Assembly (NCBI GenBank): GCA_021495925.1
Contig: JAKEKT010000002.1
Span: 620,001 to 684,000, forward strand
Length of the DNA: 64,000 nucleotides
Direction: 5' to 3'
DNA from: Diplodia intermedia
Lineage: Eukaryota; Ascomycota; Dothideomycetes; Botryosphaeriales; Botryosphaeriaceae
The position numbers and the translations under genes were made by a program. Position 1 is the stretch's first letter. Each line of letters opens with the position of its first letter. Shown here one piece after another: positions 10,142 through 22,000 of this stretch. The notes below the pieces were generated by a model that was given only the letters and a program-made list of their open reading frames with translations, made no database searches and was not told the DNA's origin.

Positions 10142-11884
10142 TTACAGCTTGGACTTTGTGCTGGACTCGAACATCCCCTCCATCAGAGCCTTCCACACCA
10201 AAACACTTTCTTCGTCTATGGCGTTGCCGTCATACGAGACGCTGAACTTCAGTCCCTCCTCTGAACCCCAGCATCCACACAAAAACTCGAAGTCTCGGGC
10301 ACGCACACCAGTTCGGTCAAAGCTGTAGAGGTCCGCAGCAAGCCCGTTCTTCCGAACCGTGTCTTCGTCGAGGCTGTATTTTCCCCGGGCGAGGAAGTTC
10401 TTTATAGACCCGATCGAACTGACACCACACGTTGCCGGCCTCCACTTGAAGTTGGCTGGGTAGGCGCCTTGGGGATTGACTCCGGTCTTCAGATGCTCCG
10501 GCCTCATTGCGTCGGCCCTTTCGACAGCCAGAAGGTAGCTCGACGCAATAATGCGGGCTGGATCGGTAGGGTCAAAGCTCCCCTTCATCTTCTCGCCCCG
10601 AATCCGCTTCTGGTACAGACCCAGTTGCCTGTGCGCCTGACGGACCAGGAGTTTGAACCTTCCCTCGGCGGGCAAGTCTGACGGCAGGAATGGTAACCAT
10701 ATGCCGTCGCTGAAGGTGAGCATGACCGAATCCGCGGGGCCCGTGTAACCAAAGAACGGGCGAGGGTTGATTGGGAAAGAGCCGACGTACGGCATGCGTT
10801 CTGACAGCGGTGTGTGCGGGTCTCTAGCTTCTTCGATTTCCATCATGGCCATGCCCACGAGAGCGAAGCAGGCGGCACCCACGCTGGCACCGACGGATTT
10901 CGAGAGTCGCTCGATACGAGCAGTAGCTTCTCTTGAGAGCTCGGCTTTGACGTTGAAGCTGTTCATGGGCGGCTTGCGGTCTTCCGAGTAGTCCAAAACC
11001 TCGGAGTACTTTGGGGCCAACGACATAGCTTGCTCTCTCCGGTCTCTCCGCCTTAGAGGGTTGGCGAAACCTGGTGGCGGCGGCCTACGGACGTGTCGGA
11101 GGATTCTCATAACAGCCCAGAACCACCTCTTACGTGCCGGGCTGCCCTGGACCAGCGGATAGAGATCTTCTTGTGCTCTTGGGAGACGGCTCCAGAGACG
11201 ATCCGGTGACCTTTCGGCCTCAAGTCCTTTGCGGAGGTCCTGTTCTGGCTTGTTTAAGAGTTCGAGCAAATGCGGCCCCCAGTTGTAGAGTACGACGACA
11301 CCGTCGCATATCTCGTGTGCGCATACGAGCGTGAAGGTCAGCTGGAAGGTGTGCTGGGAGACGGATGCAATTGGGTGGACGAAAAGCCGCGACAAGGTCT
11401 TGTCCGAGTCCACGACTCGAGCTGTGTTGCTGATGTGTTTGTACCAATCGTTCATGTCTACTTGGCTGTAGTGATCTTCAAGAAATGTGATGGAACCCAA
11501 GGCGTTTGCGGTCACCTCGGCATCCGTTGTGGGCAGATCAAGAACAAACTGCCTGTAGTCTGTCACCGAGTCCCGGCTGACAGTGGACATGAGGAGAACG
11601 TGATGAAGCCGAAGATTGGCCCAGGCAAGAACGATCCTTTGGCGCAATTGCTCAGACGTCAGACTGCTCCGGATCTCGAAGGATATGGCCGTGTTTACGT
11701 CGGCCCTGCCGCCGAAGAAAGCTCCATCATTGTCAAAAGACGTCTCGATAAGTCCGAGAGGCCTCTGAAAAACATGTCTTCCGTGGTGTTGCGCTCGACG
11801 CCAGGCGTGATAGTCGTTGGCGTAGCGGCCAAGCCAATGGTCCTGACGGCTCTCTTGCTCCATGATCGGGGAAACGCCACCCAA
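10142..11884 (-). CDS. HxxxDG acyltransferase-like protein (CAT/condensation superfamily)
   Basis: A single exon encodes 580 residues; translation could start at 11884 or at the in-frame Met at 11863. The motif HEICDG (His190, Asp194, Gly195) is the HxxxDG active-site signature of the chloramphenicol-acetyltransferase-like superfamily, which includes BAHD transferases, trichothecene acetyltransferases and NRPS condensation domains. The expected second half of the fold follows, with a basic linker near residues 260-285. In this superfamily the His deprotonates the acceptor hydroxyl or amine for attack on an acyl thioester. Substrate and acyl donor cannot be read from the sequence. No PKS, NRPS, P450 or transporter gene adjoins it, so it is not obviously part of a metabolite cluster. 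There is no signal peptide or clear transmembrane segment. It is divergent from VPS10. Confidence 0.82.
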   Translation of the reverse strand: MGGVSPIMEQESRQDHWLGRYANDYHAWRRAQHHGRHVFQRPLGLIETSFDNDGAFFGGRADVNTAISFEIRSSLTSEQLRQRIVLAWANLRLHHVLLMSTVSRDSVTDYRQFVLDLPTTDAEVTANALGSITFLEDHYSQVDMNDWYKHISNTARVVDSDKTLSRLFVHPIASVSQHTFQLTFTLVCAHEICDGVVVLYNWGPHLLELLNKPEQDLRKGLEAERSPDRLWSRLPRAQEDLYPLVQGSPARKRWFWAVMRILRHVRRPPPPGFANPLRRRDRREQAMSLAPKYSEVLDYSEDRKPPMNSFNVKAELSREATARIERLSKSVGASVGAACFALVGMAMMEIEEARDPHTPLSERMPYVGSFPINPRPFFGYTGPADSVMLTFSDGIWLPFLPSDLPAEGRFKLLVRQAHRQLGLYQKRIRGEKMKGSFDPTDPARIIASSYLLAVERADAMRPEHLKTGVNPQGAYPANFKWRPATCGVSSIGSIKNFLARGKYSLDEDTVRKNGLAADLYSFDRTGVRARDFEFLCGCWGSEEGLKFSVSYDGNAIDEESVLVWKALMEGMFESSTKSKL

Positions 11885-12661
11885 ATGCGGTAGTTGCAGG
11901 CCACACCGCGAATACTAGCGCACCAAAGCGGCTCCGAGTGGGACAGACGCGCGGGTCTGGGAAGGGGTGGTTTCAGCTGTGTGGATCAGTGCTGGGGCTG
12001 CTCGCCTACGGCCACTGACCGTTGCAATGCTCTCCTGGACGGCTGCTGCAGCGCTATGTGTCCAGCGGTGTGAACTATGGGTAAAATGCAGAGCAAAAAT
12101 CTTTTGATCGGGACGAGATGCAGTGCGATGCCGGCAGAAAGACGCTCGGTGGCTACGCTGGGAGTACGCCGGACGCGCACGGAACAAGTGGGGCTCCAAG
12201 ACGCGAGGCAGTCGACAGGAAAAGGTGTATAGAATGCGAAGCGGGACTGGGACGACGAGATGGAGTTGCCGGGCCGGCGAACGCGCCCTACGACACGCGG
12301 AGTTGTGGGTGGCGGCCCCCGCCGAGCGCTGTCACTGGACCCCTACATTTCGGCTCACCGACGCGTCGCTGGTGCCGTCGGACGGGCAAGCCAATGCAGG
12401 CGATAGACCTACTGTGAGTTTCGACAAGCAGAGCCGGTGGTTGCCGGGGCGGTCGAGGCGACGGGGCTGCAACCGGAGCTGTCGCACGCGTGGTCCGAGC
12501 TCTCTGGGAGCGATACGTAACCAGCCTGAGGCTGAACTCGAAGACGCGCTAGGCAGCCGGTGGCAGCAAGCTCACAGCTCCAGGCGCATCCTCCTCCGGA
12601 CAACACCTGTCGATCCGTCCTCCGCCCTCCGCCCGCCACTCCCTCGCATCCCCATGCCATC
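11885..12661. other. Divergent promoter region, acyltransferase-like gene and VPS10
   Basis: About 780 bp separates the two start codons. The stretch is GC-rich with a pyrimidine-rich part just before VPS10. No coding exon or known element is evident. Confidence 0.6.
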
Positions 12662-15600
12662 ATGATACTGAAAAACGCCGTGTGGCTCAGCGCGCTGCTG
12701 GCTATCGGCGCCGCCGCCAAGGCCGACGAGCCAACCATCAAGAAGCACAAGTTCGAGACGCCGCCAACTGGCCTCTTCTTCTTCGACGACACCGAGACCG
12801 CCCTTACCATCGAGTATGGCAACAGCAAGGTGTGGCGCACCACCAACGCCGGCCTCGACTGGGAGCACCTCGACCGCCCGCTCGGCGAGCGCCAGGTTGT
12901 CGGCATCCTCCACCACCCCTACAACAACAAGGTTGCCGTGGCATTAGGCAAGGAGAAGAAGCACTGGTACACCAAGGACCAGGGCGAGACATGGCGCGCC
13001 TTCGAGACCGATGCCGCTGCCGGCCAGTCCCCCATCAGCTGGCACACCGACGACCCTGAGAGAGTCCTCTTCCACGGCGCCGAGCGCTGCGATCTTTTCG
13101 GAGGCTGCGTCGGAAAGGTGCGCATCCGTCCTCGCCACCGCGCTCTCTTTGCTAACTGCTGTCCAGACCTGGTACACCACGAATGGCTTCGAGCATTTCA
13201 AGCCTCTCATCGATTCGCGCAAGATTTGCATGTGGGCACGCAACACCGACGTCTTCACCACCACCATCGACAAGTACGACCAGAACCGCATCCTGTGCGT
13301 CACCGAGGGCAAGTTCTCGAAGCAGCGCAAGGACTACCGCCTTATCATCACCGACGACTTTGGGGAGAATGTGATCGAGCCGCCATTGTCCGAGGGCCGC
13401 ACTGTGGCTGGCATTGCGCACTTGGCCTCTGCCAAGGGCTATATTGTCGCCGCCGCCAAGGCCGAGGGCACCGATGAGATGGCTCTCTACGTGACGGACG
13501 ACACCCGTACTTGGCACAGGGCCGAGTTCGGCCAAGACCACAAGCTTCAAGAGGATGCCTACACCATTCTGGAGTCCACCAACTACAGCATTCAAGTAGA
13601 CGTCATGTCGTCCTCATACACGGACATGGGCAGCATGTTCACCAGCAACTCGAACGGAACCTATTTCACCCGGAACATCGCGCACACCAACCGTGATGCT
13701 CTGGGTTACGTCGACTTTGAGAAGCTCACGAACATCCAGGGCGTAATACTCGTCAACACCGTGAAGAATTGGGAGGCGATTGAGAAGAACCCCCTGTTTG
13801 AATCCAAGAAGCTACACTCCAAGATCAGCTTCGACGACGGGCGGACATGGCAGGACCTGCACACGGAGAAGGACCACATTCTCCAAGTGCATTCCTACAC
13901 GGAGCAACACAACAGTGGCAAAGTCTTTTCTAGTGCAGCGCCAGGTCTGGTGATGGCTATTGGAAATACTGGCGATGTCCTTAGGCCCTACAAAGAAGGC
14001 GACCTGTGGACTTCGGACGACGCAGGCGTGACCTGGCACCGGGCTCTTGAAGGGCCCTACAAATACGAGTTTGGAGACAAGGGCTCTTTACTCGTTGCCA
14101 TAAAGGATGGAGAGCCAACCGACAAGGTTCAATATTCTCTGAACCACGGCAAGGACTGGAAATCGGCCAAGCTCCCGGACAAGGTCACTGCATACGAGCT
14201 CACTACCATACCAGATTCTACCGGCATCAAGTTCGTCCTGATAGCGAGCAAAAGCGACGACGATTGGGCCATCTATACCCTGGATTTTGCTGGACTTCAC
14301 GAACGCAAGTGCAAAGACGATGATTTCGAGCTTTGGCATGCCCGTAAGACTGAAGATGGCAAGCCCAGTTGCATCATGGGCCGCAAACAATCCTTCCGCA
14401 GACGCAAGCCGGATGCAGACTGCTTCATCTTGGACGAATTTGTCGATCCCGAGCCGAAGTGGGAGACATGCAAATGTACCAAGGAGGACTACGAATGCGA
14501 CTTCAACTTCGTTCGCAAGGATGGCGAGTGCGTTTCGGCCGGCCCGATCCCTGTGCCCAAGGGACAGTGCAAAGAAGGAGACAAGCATTTCGAGGGCAGT
14601 TCCGGCTGGCGTCTTATTCCTGGCAACAAGTGTGACAAGGATGGAGGTGTTGTCCTTGACAAACCCAAAGAGCGCGACTGCAAGGACTCTGAGAAGCAAC
14701 CGGCGAGCGGAAAGGTCGAGCACACGTTCAACCGCTTCAAGAATGCCCGTGATTTCCGGGAGTACTATTATCTGGAAAGAACGGAATCCACGAATCGTGA
14801 AGAGACGGATGAGACTATTGTCATGCTTGACGACGACCGCACGGCTTGGATAACCCACGACCATGGAAAGACTTGGAAACCGGCCGTTGATGATGAAGTC
14901 ATCACCATCTACCCTCATCAATACTTCAACGACATTGTCTATTTCTTGACCGGAGGCAAAAAAGTCTACTACTCGAAGGACCGTGGTTTGCCCAGTAGTA
15001 TCCACGCCTTCGAGGCCCCGGAGCCGCCGACCAGGGAGAGGATATCCACTCTCGGTTTCCATCCACACGAGAAGGACTGGATCCTTTGGACCGGCCGGCA
15101 AGACTGTGAAAGTTCCAGCAGCGATTGCCACTCTGTGGCTTACAAGTCGACCAAAGGAGGAATCGAAGGAAGCTGGGAGCCGCTGCTTCGCTTCGTCCAA
15201 AAATGCCAATTCGTCTGGAGGGAAGAACGCGAAGACAGTGAGCAGCTTGTTTACTGTGAGCAGTTTGCCAGCGAAGATACCTCAAAGCCTCTTCAGCTTC
15301 TGTCTAGCACCGACTGGTTCGAAACTAAGACGGTGCACTACGAGGATGTTGCCAATTTTGCTACCATGGCTGAGTTCATCATCGTCGCAAAGAAGACGGA
15401 TGATCACAAGTGGCTCAAGGTGGATGTCAGCATTGACGGCAAGACTTTCGCCGATGCCAAGTTCCCGCACAAGTTCAACTTGGAACATCGCCAGGCCTAC
15501 ACCGTTCTGGACAGTTCGACGCACGCCGTTTTCCTGCACGTCACGATGAACAACGAAAGGGACCAGGAGTACGGCTCCATCCTCAAGAGCAACAGCAACG

Positions 15601-17162
15601 GGACCGAATACGTCCTCAGCATCGCCAAGGTCAATCGCAACGAGGCTGGCTATGTCGATTTCGAGAAGATGCAAGGGCTGGAAGGTGCGGCTTTGATCAA
15701 TGTCGTGGCCAATGCCGACGAAGTTGATAAAGGCGCCTCAAAGAAGCTGAAGTCTATGATTACGCACAACGACGGGGGAGAATGGGCTCTGATCCCCCCT
15801 CCCGAGAAAGACTCCGATGGCGCCAAGTATCCTTGTTCTGGTGCACTCGACAAGTGTTCTCTGCACATCCACGGGTACACTGAGCGCAAGGATCCCCGGG
15901 ATACCTTCTCCTCCCCGTCCGCTGTCGGGCTGATGATGGGCGTTGGCAACGTTGGGGAATACCTGGGTCGCTACAAGGACGGAAATACGTTCGTCACGAG
16001 AGATGGCGGAATCACCTGGCATGAGGTCATGAAGGGAACATTCATGTGGGAATATGGCGACCAGGGTTCCATCATCGTCATTGTTCAGGAGTCGGAACCT
16101 GTTGACACCGTCTACTACTCTCTCGACGAGGGCAACAAGTGGGAACCGTACAAGTTCAGCCCCGACAAGCCAATCATCGTTGACTCAATCTCGACTGTGC
16201 CCAGCGACACATCGAAGAACTTCCTCCTCTGGGGACGCTCGGACGGCCTCGTCACTGTCAACCTGGACTTTTCCGGGCTGTTCGACCGCACATGCGATCT
16301 CGATGAAAGCAATCCTGAGGCTGGCGACTATGAGCTGTGGGAGCCCAAGCATCCGATGCAGGAAGAAAACTGCCTGTTTGGTCACATTGCCCAATATCAC
16401 CGCAAGAAGATCGGCGCTGAGTGCTGGAACGGACACGATATCCAGCAGCTGCACAACATCAAGAAGAACTGCAGTTGCAGCAGATCCGACTTCGAATGGT
16501 AAGGCCGTTCGACTCTCCTGTCCTGACAGCAAAGCTAACGTGAATTCCGCAGTGACTACAACTTTGAGCGTGAGGAAAACGACGGCAGATGCGTACTTGT
16601 CGAGGGTCTTGAACCAGTCGAGAATGACGCTGTCTGCAAGAACCCCAACGTCATTGAGTACAACTACATTACAGGCTACCGCCGAATCCCCCTTACAACG
16701 TGTGAGGGCGGTAAGGAGCTCGACCTCACCGCCGGCACCCGGCCGTGCCCGCACAAGGAAGAGGAGTACAACAAGAAACACGGCACCTCGGGCATCGCTA
16801 TCTTCTTCGCCGTCGTCCTTCCGTTCGCCGCGGCCGGCGCGATCGGCTGGTATGTGTGGCGCAACTGGGACGGCAAATTCGGCCAGATCCGGCTGGGCGA
16901 CAGCCACCCCACATTCGACAGCGACAGCCGCTTCGTCACGTACCCAGTCGCGGCCGTCTCCGCCGTCGTCGCCGTGCTCTCGGCCATCCCCCTCCTGGCA
17001 GGCTCGCTGTGGCGTAGCGCGTCAAACCGACTTGGCGGCGGCGGTGGTGGGTACTCGGGCCAGACGTACACGACTCGCGGCTCGTTCGCGCGGGGCAACT
17101 ACGCGGTGGTGGATCCGGACGAGGGGGAGTTGCTCGGTGAAGACAGCGATGAGGAAGTGTGA
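12662..17162 (+). CDS. VPS10: Vacuolar protein sorting receptor Vps10 (sortilin family)
   Basis: Exons are 12662-13117, 13167-16498 and 16553-17162, giving 1465 residues, close to the usual fungal length. Vps10 is a type I receptor that carries soluble hydrolases such as carboxypeptidase Y from the late Golgi to the endosome and is recycled by retromer. A signal peptide covers about residues 1-20 (MILKNAVWLSALLAIGAAA). Two luminal Vps10 propeller domains follow, each with Asp-box repeats (for example TKDQGETW, SFDDGRTW, THDHGKTW, TRDGGITW) and a Cys-rich 10CC module. One hydrophobic span lies at about 1343-1365 and a second at 1392-1416. The tail is short and acidic and ends GELLGEDSDEEV; the acidic dileucine-like part fits sorting-adaptor binding. 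Both introns restore conserved sequence, the second inside a 10CC module. Confidence 0.96.
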
Positions 17163-17603
17163 GATCGGTTTCCTTGCCTATTTTTTCTTCCTCTCGTAGC
17201 CGTCTGTGCTAGCGACAATAGATGATTCCGAGGGAGGGGGATTGGCCTTGTGGGAAGTGAGGCAATTTGCAAAGGACGGAGGAGGGAAAGTGCGAGAGAG
17301 TCAACCTACCCCTTTTTTCTTTTCTCTTGTACAATGTCTCAAATAGGGTTATGCGACAAAGTCTTTTCTTGGTTGCGACTGCGTGCACAGCGGGTCAGGT
17401 GGAGTTTTCCGTCGGTCTGAGACTGGAGCGTTCTCGTCTTTCCACCCGGTGTTGGTGATTAGAATGCGTTGGGTGTTGGATGGGGCTATTTGAGTGGCTG
17501 CGTAGAGAGGAATCAGCCGGGGATGGGTGGATCGTATATGTACATGCATGAATTAGACTTGATGTTTGTGAGGTGCTTCACGATTCGTGCCTCCTTCTGA
17601 GTA
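17163..17603. other. VPS10 3' region
   Basis: The stretch holds the VPS10 3' UTR and terminator. No gene is supported, and no continuation of the neighbouring pseudogene is recognisable. Confidence 0.5.
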
Positions 17604-18119
17604 CTAATCCCGGCAATCACCATCATGTCCAGTAGAATCAATAATCTGACAACCCTCCATTGGAAACCAAGACGTCATGACCAATGACGGCGGCACTCTC
17701 CGACGAAAAGGTACCGTCGGTTGCAGGAATACCCACGAAGACAAATGTGAGAGCCAGCAGAGGAAAGGTTCGTCGGTAAGACCAGTGTAGTCTGCCATCG
17801 TGACGCCAAGCCCAAAGAACCTGGGTAAAACTACACAATCGAGAAGTCACGTTGGCCGAATTGCGTAGAATCATCTGATGCTGGTGATGAAGAGCGCCTT
17901 TTGGTGTCTTTGTAGGACGAAGTAGGCAATCCTCCAGATCACGGTCCCAGCGAGGCTGACGGACAGATCCAGGAAGGCGACGAGCAGGGCACCATTGCGG
18001 CTGGCTACGGTGATTGTTGCTCCGAAGACACGACCTCTAGTCCAGTTGGTCCACACGCCAGTGTAGATGTCATCCTCCGCGGAGCCGGTGGCAAAGTTGA
18101 ATGTGCTCATGTTGGCCAT
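17604..18119 (-). pseudogene. Decayed fragment of a fungal multi-pass membrane protein
   Basis: Read on the minus strand from 18119, the translation carries motifs of a large family of uncharacterised fungal membrane proteins: DDIYTGVWTNWTRGRVFGAT, then a hydrophobic segment and a WRIAYFVLQRH block. The expected next block (HHQHQMILRNSANV) sits in another frame from about 17885 and continues through a second hydrophobic segment. Near 17650 the frame shifts again before a stop at 17604. No plausible GT-AG intron bridges these shifts. As I remember the family, its members run to several hundred residues, so most of the C-terminal part is missing here. The likely reading is a broken, truncated gene copy. 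A sequencing error is less likely because two separate shifts and the truncation would all be needed. Confidence 0.6.
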
Positions 18120-19056
18120 GGGCGGCCATACACCGATGGCCGGAGAGGGCGGAAGGGAAAGGTGATGGAGAAACGTAAAGGCTGAGCTTGGATCCCAACA
18201 GCAATCTTTACAATGCATTGGCAAGCTTACGCCAGGAAAGTGTATTGCTCGCCATGTCCAGCTTTGGCTCCCTCTGCCTCGTATAGTGCAACACTTCCTG
18301 GAATCCATAGTACAAAGATTTTGTCCGAACCTTTATTGGTAGACTCTAAGCTGATCCGTTATCATTGACTATTTGTAGATACTCGTGCCGGGCTAGGCGA
18401 CCAGACCATCACTGAGAGCATTATTATTTGACAAATGCCCCCCAACTTGAATTTTATTGAAACGGCACTGGATTTTTCTGAATAAGGCTGAAGAAGTGAT
18501 GGTTGGGTTGTGGAGGCCAAAAATGGAAACTGTGGCTAGACTTTAGCACCCGACACAAAAGTAGGCAAATGTGTCACGAGGCTGGCCAACCTTCACTCGC
18601 AAAAACAATCAACGGTCGCACCGGCTTTCCAGACACGAGCGCAGCCTTGCGACCTCGTCACACGGAAATCATTAAACAAACGCTCCATTCGTTTTCGTTA
18701 TCAGCCCAAAAGTAATTCCATATTGGCCATCAGACTACTGCCCATACTAATGACGCATGCATACCTTAAGTTGATTGACCGAGCCACCACCATCCGCAAC
18801 CCACACAGGGCTCCGCCACCCTCAAAACTAGACATTGACCAACAAAGATCAAGAAAAAGGGGCCAGAGCGCCAAAGTCGAGGAAGGAGGGGAGGGAATTA
18901 AAAGACAATATCATCCAGGGGTATCAATCACTGCCTACCAAGAGCAACCGAAAAAAGCGCTAAAAAAAACAAAGCCCCCAAACCACTTATCTCCCACTAT
19001 CCAACACTGTACCACCACCAGCACACTCACTCCGATTTCCCTTTCTTTCTGCACCC
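18120..19056. other. Relatively AT-rich intergenic DNA upstream of the pseudogene
   Basis: The DNA here is visibly more AT-rich than the coding blocks. It separates the pseudogene from the CCC2 stop codon and includes A-rich runs near 18955-18975. I see no coding exon, no terminal repeats and no transposase motif. Confidence 0.5.
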
Positions 19057-22000
19057 TCACTGTTTCTCCCACGTCTTCGGCCTGAACCCCACACCAGGCA
19101 CCTTACTCCTCAGCATCAGACTGCTGCACACAACGCTCACGCTGCTCATCGCCATGGCCAAACTTGCCCACACGGGGTCCAACCTGATATGACTGCCACT
19201 TGCCGTCTTGACAGGATACAGCACGCCGGCGGCGATGGGCATGGCGCAGATGTTGTACACGCCGGCCCACAAAAAGTTGAACCACACGCGCCTGAAGACC
19301 TTGCGCGACAGCTCGACCAGCGTCAGGACCGCCTCGAGCGAACTGGTCACCAGGATGAAGTCGGCCGACGAGATGGCCACGTCGGAGCCGGAGCCGATGG
19401 CGATGCCGACGTCGGCCATGGTCAGCGCCGGCGAGTCGTTGATGCCGTCGCCGACCATGGCGACCGTCGCCCTGCCGTTGTTCTTCTTGCCCTTCTTCTT
19501 GCTGCCCAGCGTCTTCTGCAGATACAGGATCTTCTCCGCCTTCTGGTCCGGCAGCACGCCCGCGATCACGTTCGAGCTCGGGATGCCGACCTGCGCGCCC
19601 ACCGCCACCGCTGTGGTCGGGTTGTCGCCCGACAGCATCCACACGTCGATGCCGCGCGCCTGCAGTCCCTCGACCGTGCTGCGGGCCTCGGGCCGGAGCG
19701 CGTCGGCGATGGCAAAGTCGGCGGTGAGGGCCCAAGGCCCGTCTGGGGACGTGCATGTGGCCATCAGAGCCACCGACTTGCCCTGCCGTTTCCAACCATC
19801 CAGGACGCCATGGGTGGCGGCGGGGACGATGACGTTATGGTCGGTGAGGAGGGACTCGTTGCCGATGATGGCTTCCACGGTCCGGGGTTGCGGCTCGACT
19901 GTCTTGAACGTGCCCTTGAGGCCCTTGCCGGGGAGCTCTTGGATGTCGATGACTTGATACTCGCGCATTTTCTTGGATGCGCAGAAGGTTGAGATGGCAG
20001 TGGCGATGGGGTGGCTGCTGCTTTCTTCGAGACGCTTGGCCAGACCACAAACCTCATCCTCTTCCAGAGGCGACAGCAGCTCAGCGTCGGTGACTGCGGG
20101 CTCGCCTCCCTGAGTCAGAGTGCCGGTCTTGTCGAAGACGATGCAGTCAAGGGAACTCGCTTCTTGGAAAGCTTCGCCACCGCCCTTCACCAGGATACCG
20201 TGGCGAGCGGCGAGACCGCCACCAACGAAAAGCGCCGTTGGGGAAGCAAGTCCGATGCCACAGGGGCAGGCGACGACGAACAGAGCGATGGCGAACCGCA
20301 ATGACCAAAGCTCCCAGCTTCCAGAGTGGTTGCTACGGTAGTCTTCCGGAAGCGACCCAGAGAGCCCAAGGGAAAGCCAGATGATCCAGGTCGTGATGGC
20401 AATAGAGACGACGACAGGAACGAAATGGCTGGTGATCATATCCGCCACCCGCTCGACGGGCGCGCGGCGAGTCTGACCCTCACGGACAACCTTGATGATC
20501 TGGTCGAGCATCGAAGAGCCGGAGATAGAGGTCAGCTTCACCTGGATCGGGCTGCCCTTGTTCACTGTTCCGGCGTAGACGGTGTCGCCAACCTCCTTGG
20601 AGACCAGTCGTGATTCTCCTGTAAGGCTTGACTCATCGAACTTGGCGGATGTGTCCATGACCGTGCCGTCAAACGGTGGCGTGCTTCCGTGCTGGACCCT
20701 GACTACATCACCAACCTCGAGCAGGTCGACGCCTACCTTCTGGTCCTTCATCTGGACAGTGTCCACGAGTATGGCCTCGTTAGGGCGAAGGCTTCCAAGA
20801 GCAGTCACAGCATCGCCAGTCTTGGTCTTGCTGTATGCTTCGAGAAATCTCCCGAAGAGAAGGAACATGGTAAGGAAAACGACTGAGTCGAAGTAGTAAT
20901 TCTCCTCGTCCACGTGCTCGGTGCCGGTGGCGCTCAGGCCAAGCTCAGCGATGGATGCGAAGTACGCGATGCTAGTGCCAAGAGACATCAACATGTTCAT
21001 GCTGCCGAACCGGTAAAACCTCTGGAGAATAGGCGTCCTGCTCCCACGTCGCCACAGGGCACGAACCTCCTTGATGGCTCTCTTATGGAACGTGTCGGCT
21101 GCAAGGAAGTAGATTGGGGTCGCCAAGATGAAGAGCGCCCACTGAGTCCGACTGACACCGCCTGACCACATGGGCTCCATGAGGAACATACGAGCAGTGT
21201 TCTTGCTCGAAACAAGACTCATGAAGACGATGCCAATGATAAAGGTAGGGATGGCGACAGCGACGGAAAGACCAAGCCGCAGAAGGATTCTTTTCCTTTC
21301 CCGGGCATGCAAATCGCGCGCTCGTTCTTCAATGGTCGGAGGGTGGTGGATTGCAGGCTCGAGCGCGGGGTTGACATCCGAGATGGTCTTGAGGATATGC
21401 CTGATGGTGAAATTCTGGGGAATGTTCGGAGTGTACTTGATCTGCAGGATCGGCTCCTTGAGAGTGGGGATGCCCTCAACCTGCACCGCACCCATGTATT
21501 CCCGGCTCAAGATGTCAACTACGTTTGACGGGCAGTGGTGGCAGAACATTCCGTCTATCCGGATCATAATGGTGCGACGAACATCCTGTTGGTTCTCCTG
21601 CAACAGCCTCGACACGTTGTCCAGCGCTGCGTCAAAACCACAGTCCTCAATTGCCTCCTTAATCGCGTCCGCGTGTTCCTTTCCGTCGAAGACGACAGTA
21701 GCACTATGCGACAAGAGGTTGACATTGACCGACTCGACCCAGGGGAGCTGCTGGACGCCGGCGGTAACGGCATTGGTGCAAGCACTACATGTCATACCAC
21801 CGACGGAATAGACCGCCTTCCACTTGTCGCTAACCGGTTGACGGACAGACTTCCTGCGGTTGTCGACTTCTTCGATGTTGTCGAGGCTAGCATCGAACCC
21901 GGCGTCCTCGATTGCCCCAACAACGCTGCTGACGTTGTCCTTGCCCTCAAGCTCAACCGACGCGCTGTGGGTCAAGAGGGAGACGGCAATGGATCGAACG

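Noticed and set aside
12560..13477. 305-codon frame reading through the first VPS10 intron
   Set aside because: After residue ~150 of VPS10 it leaves the conserved frame; the intron 13118-13166 restores the sortilin sequence.
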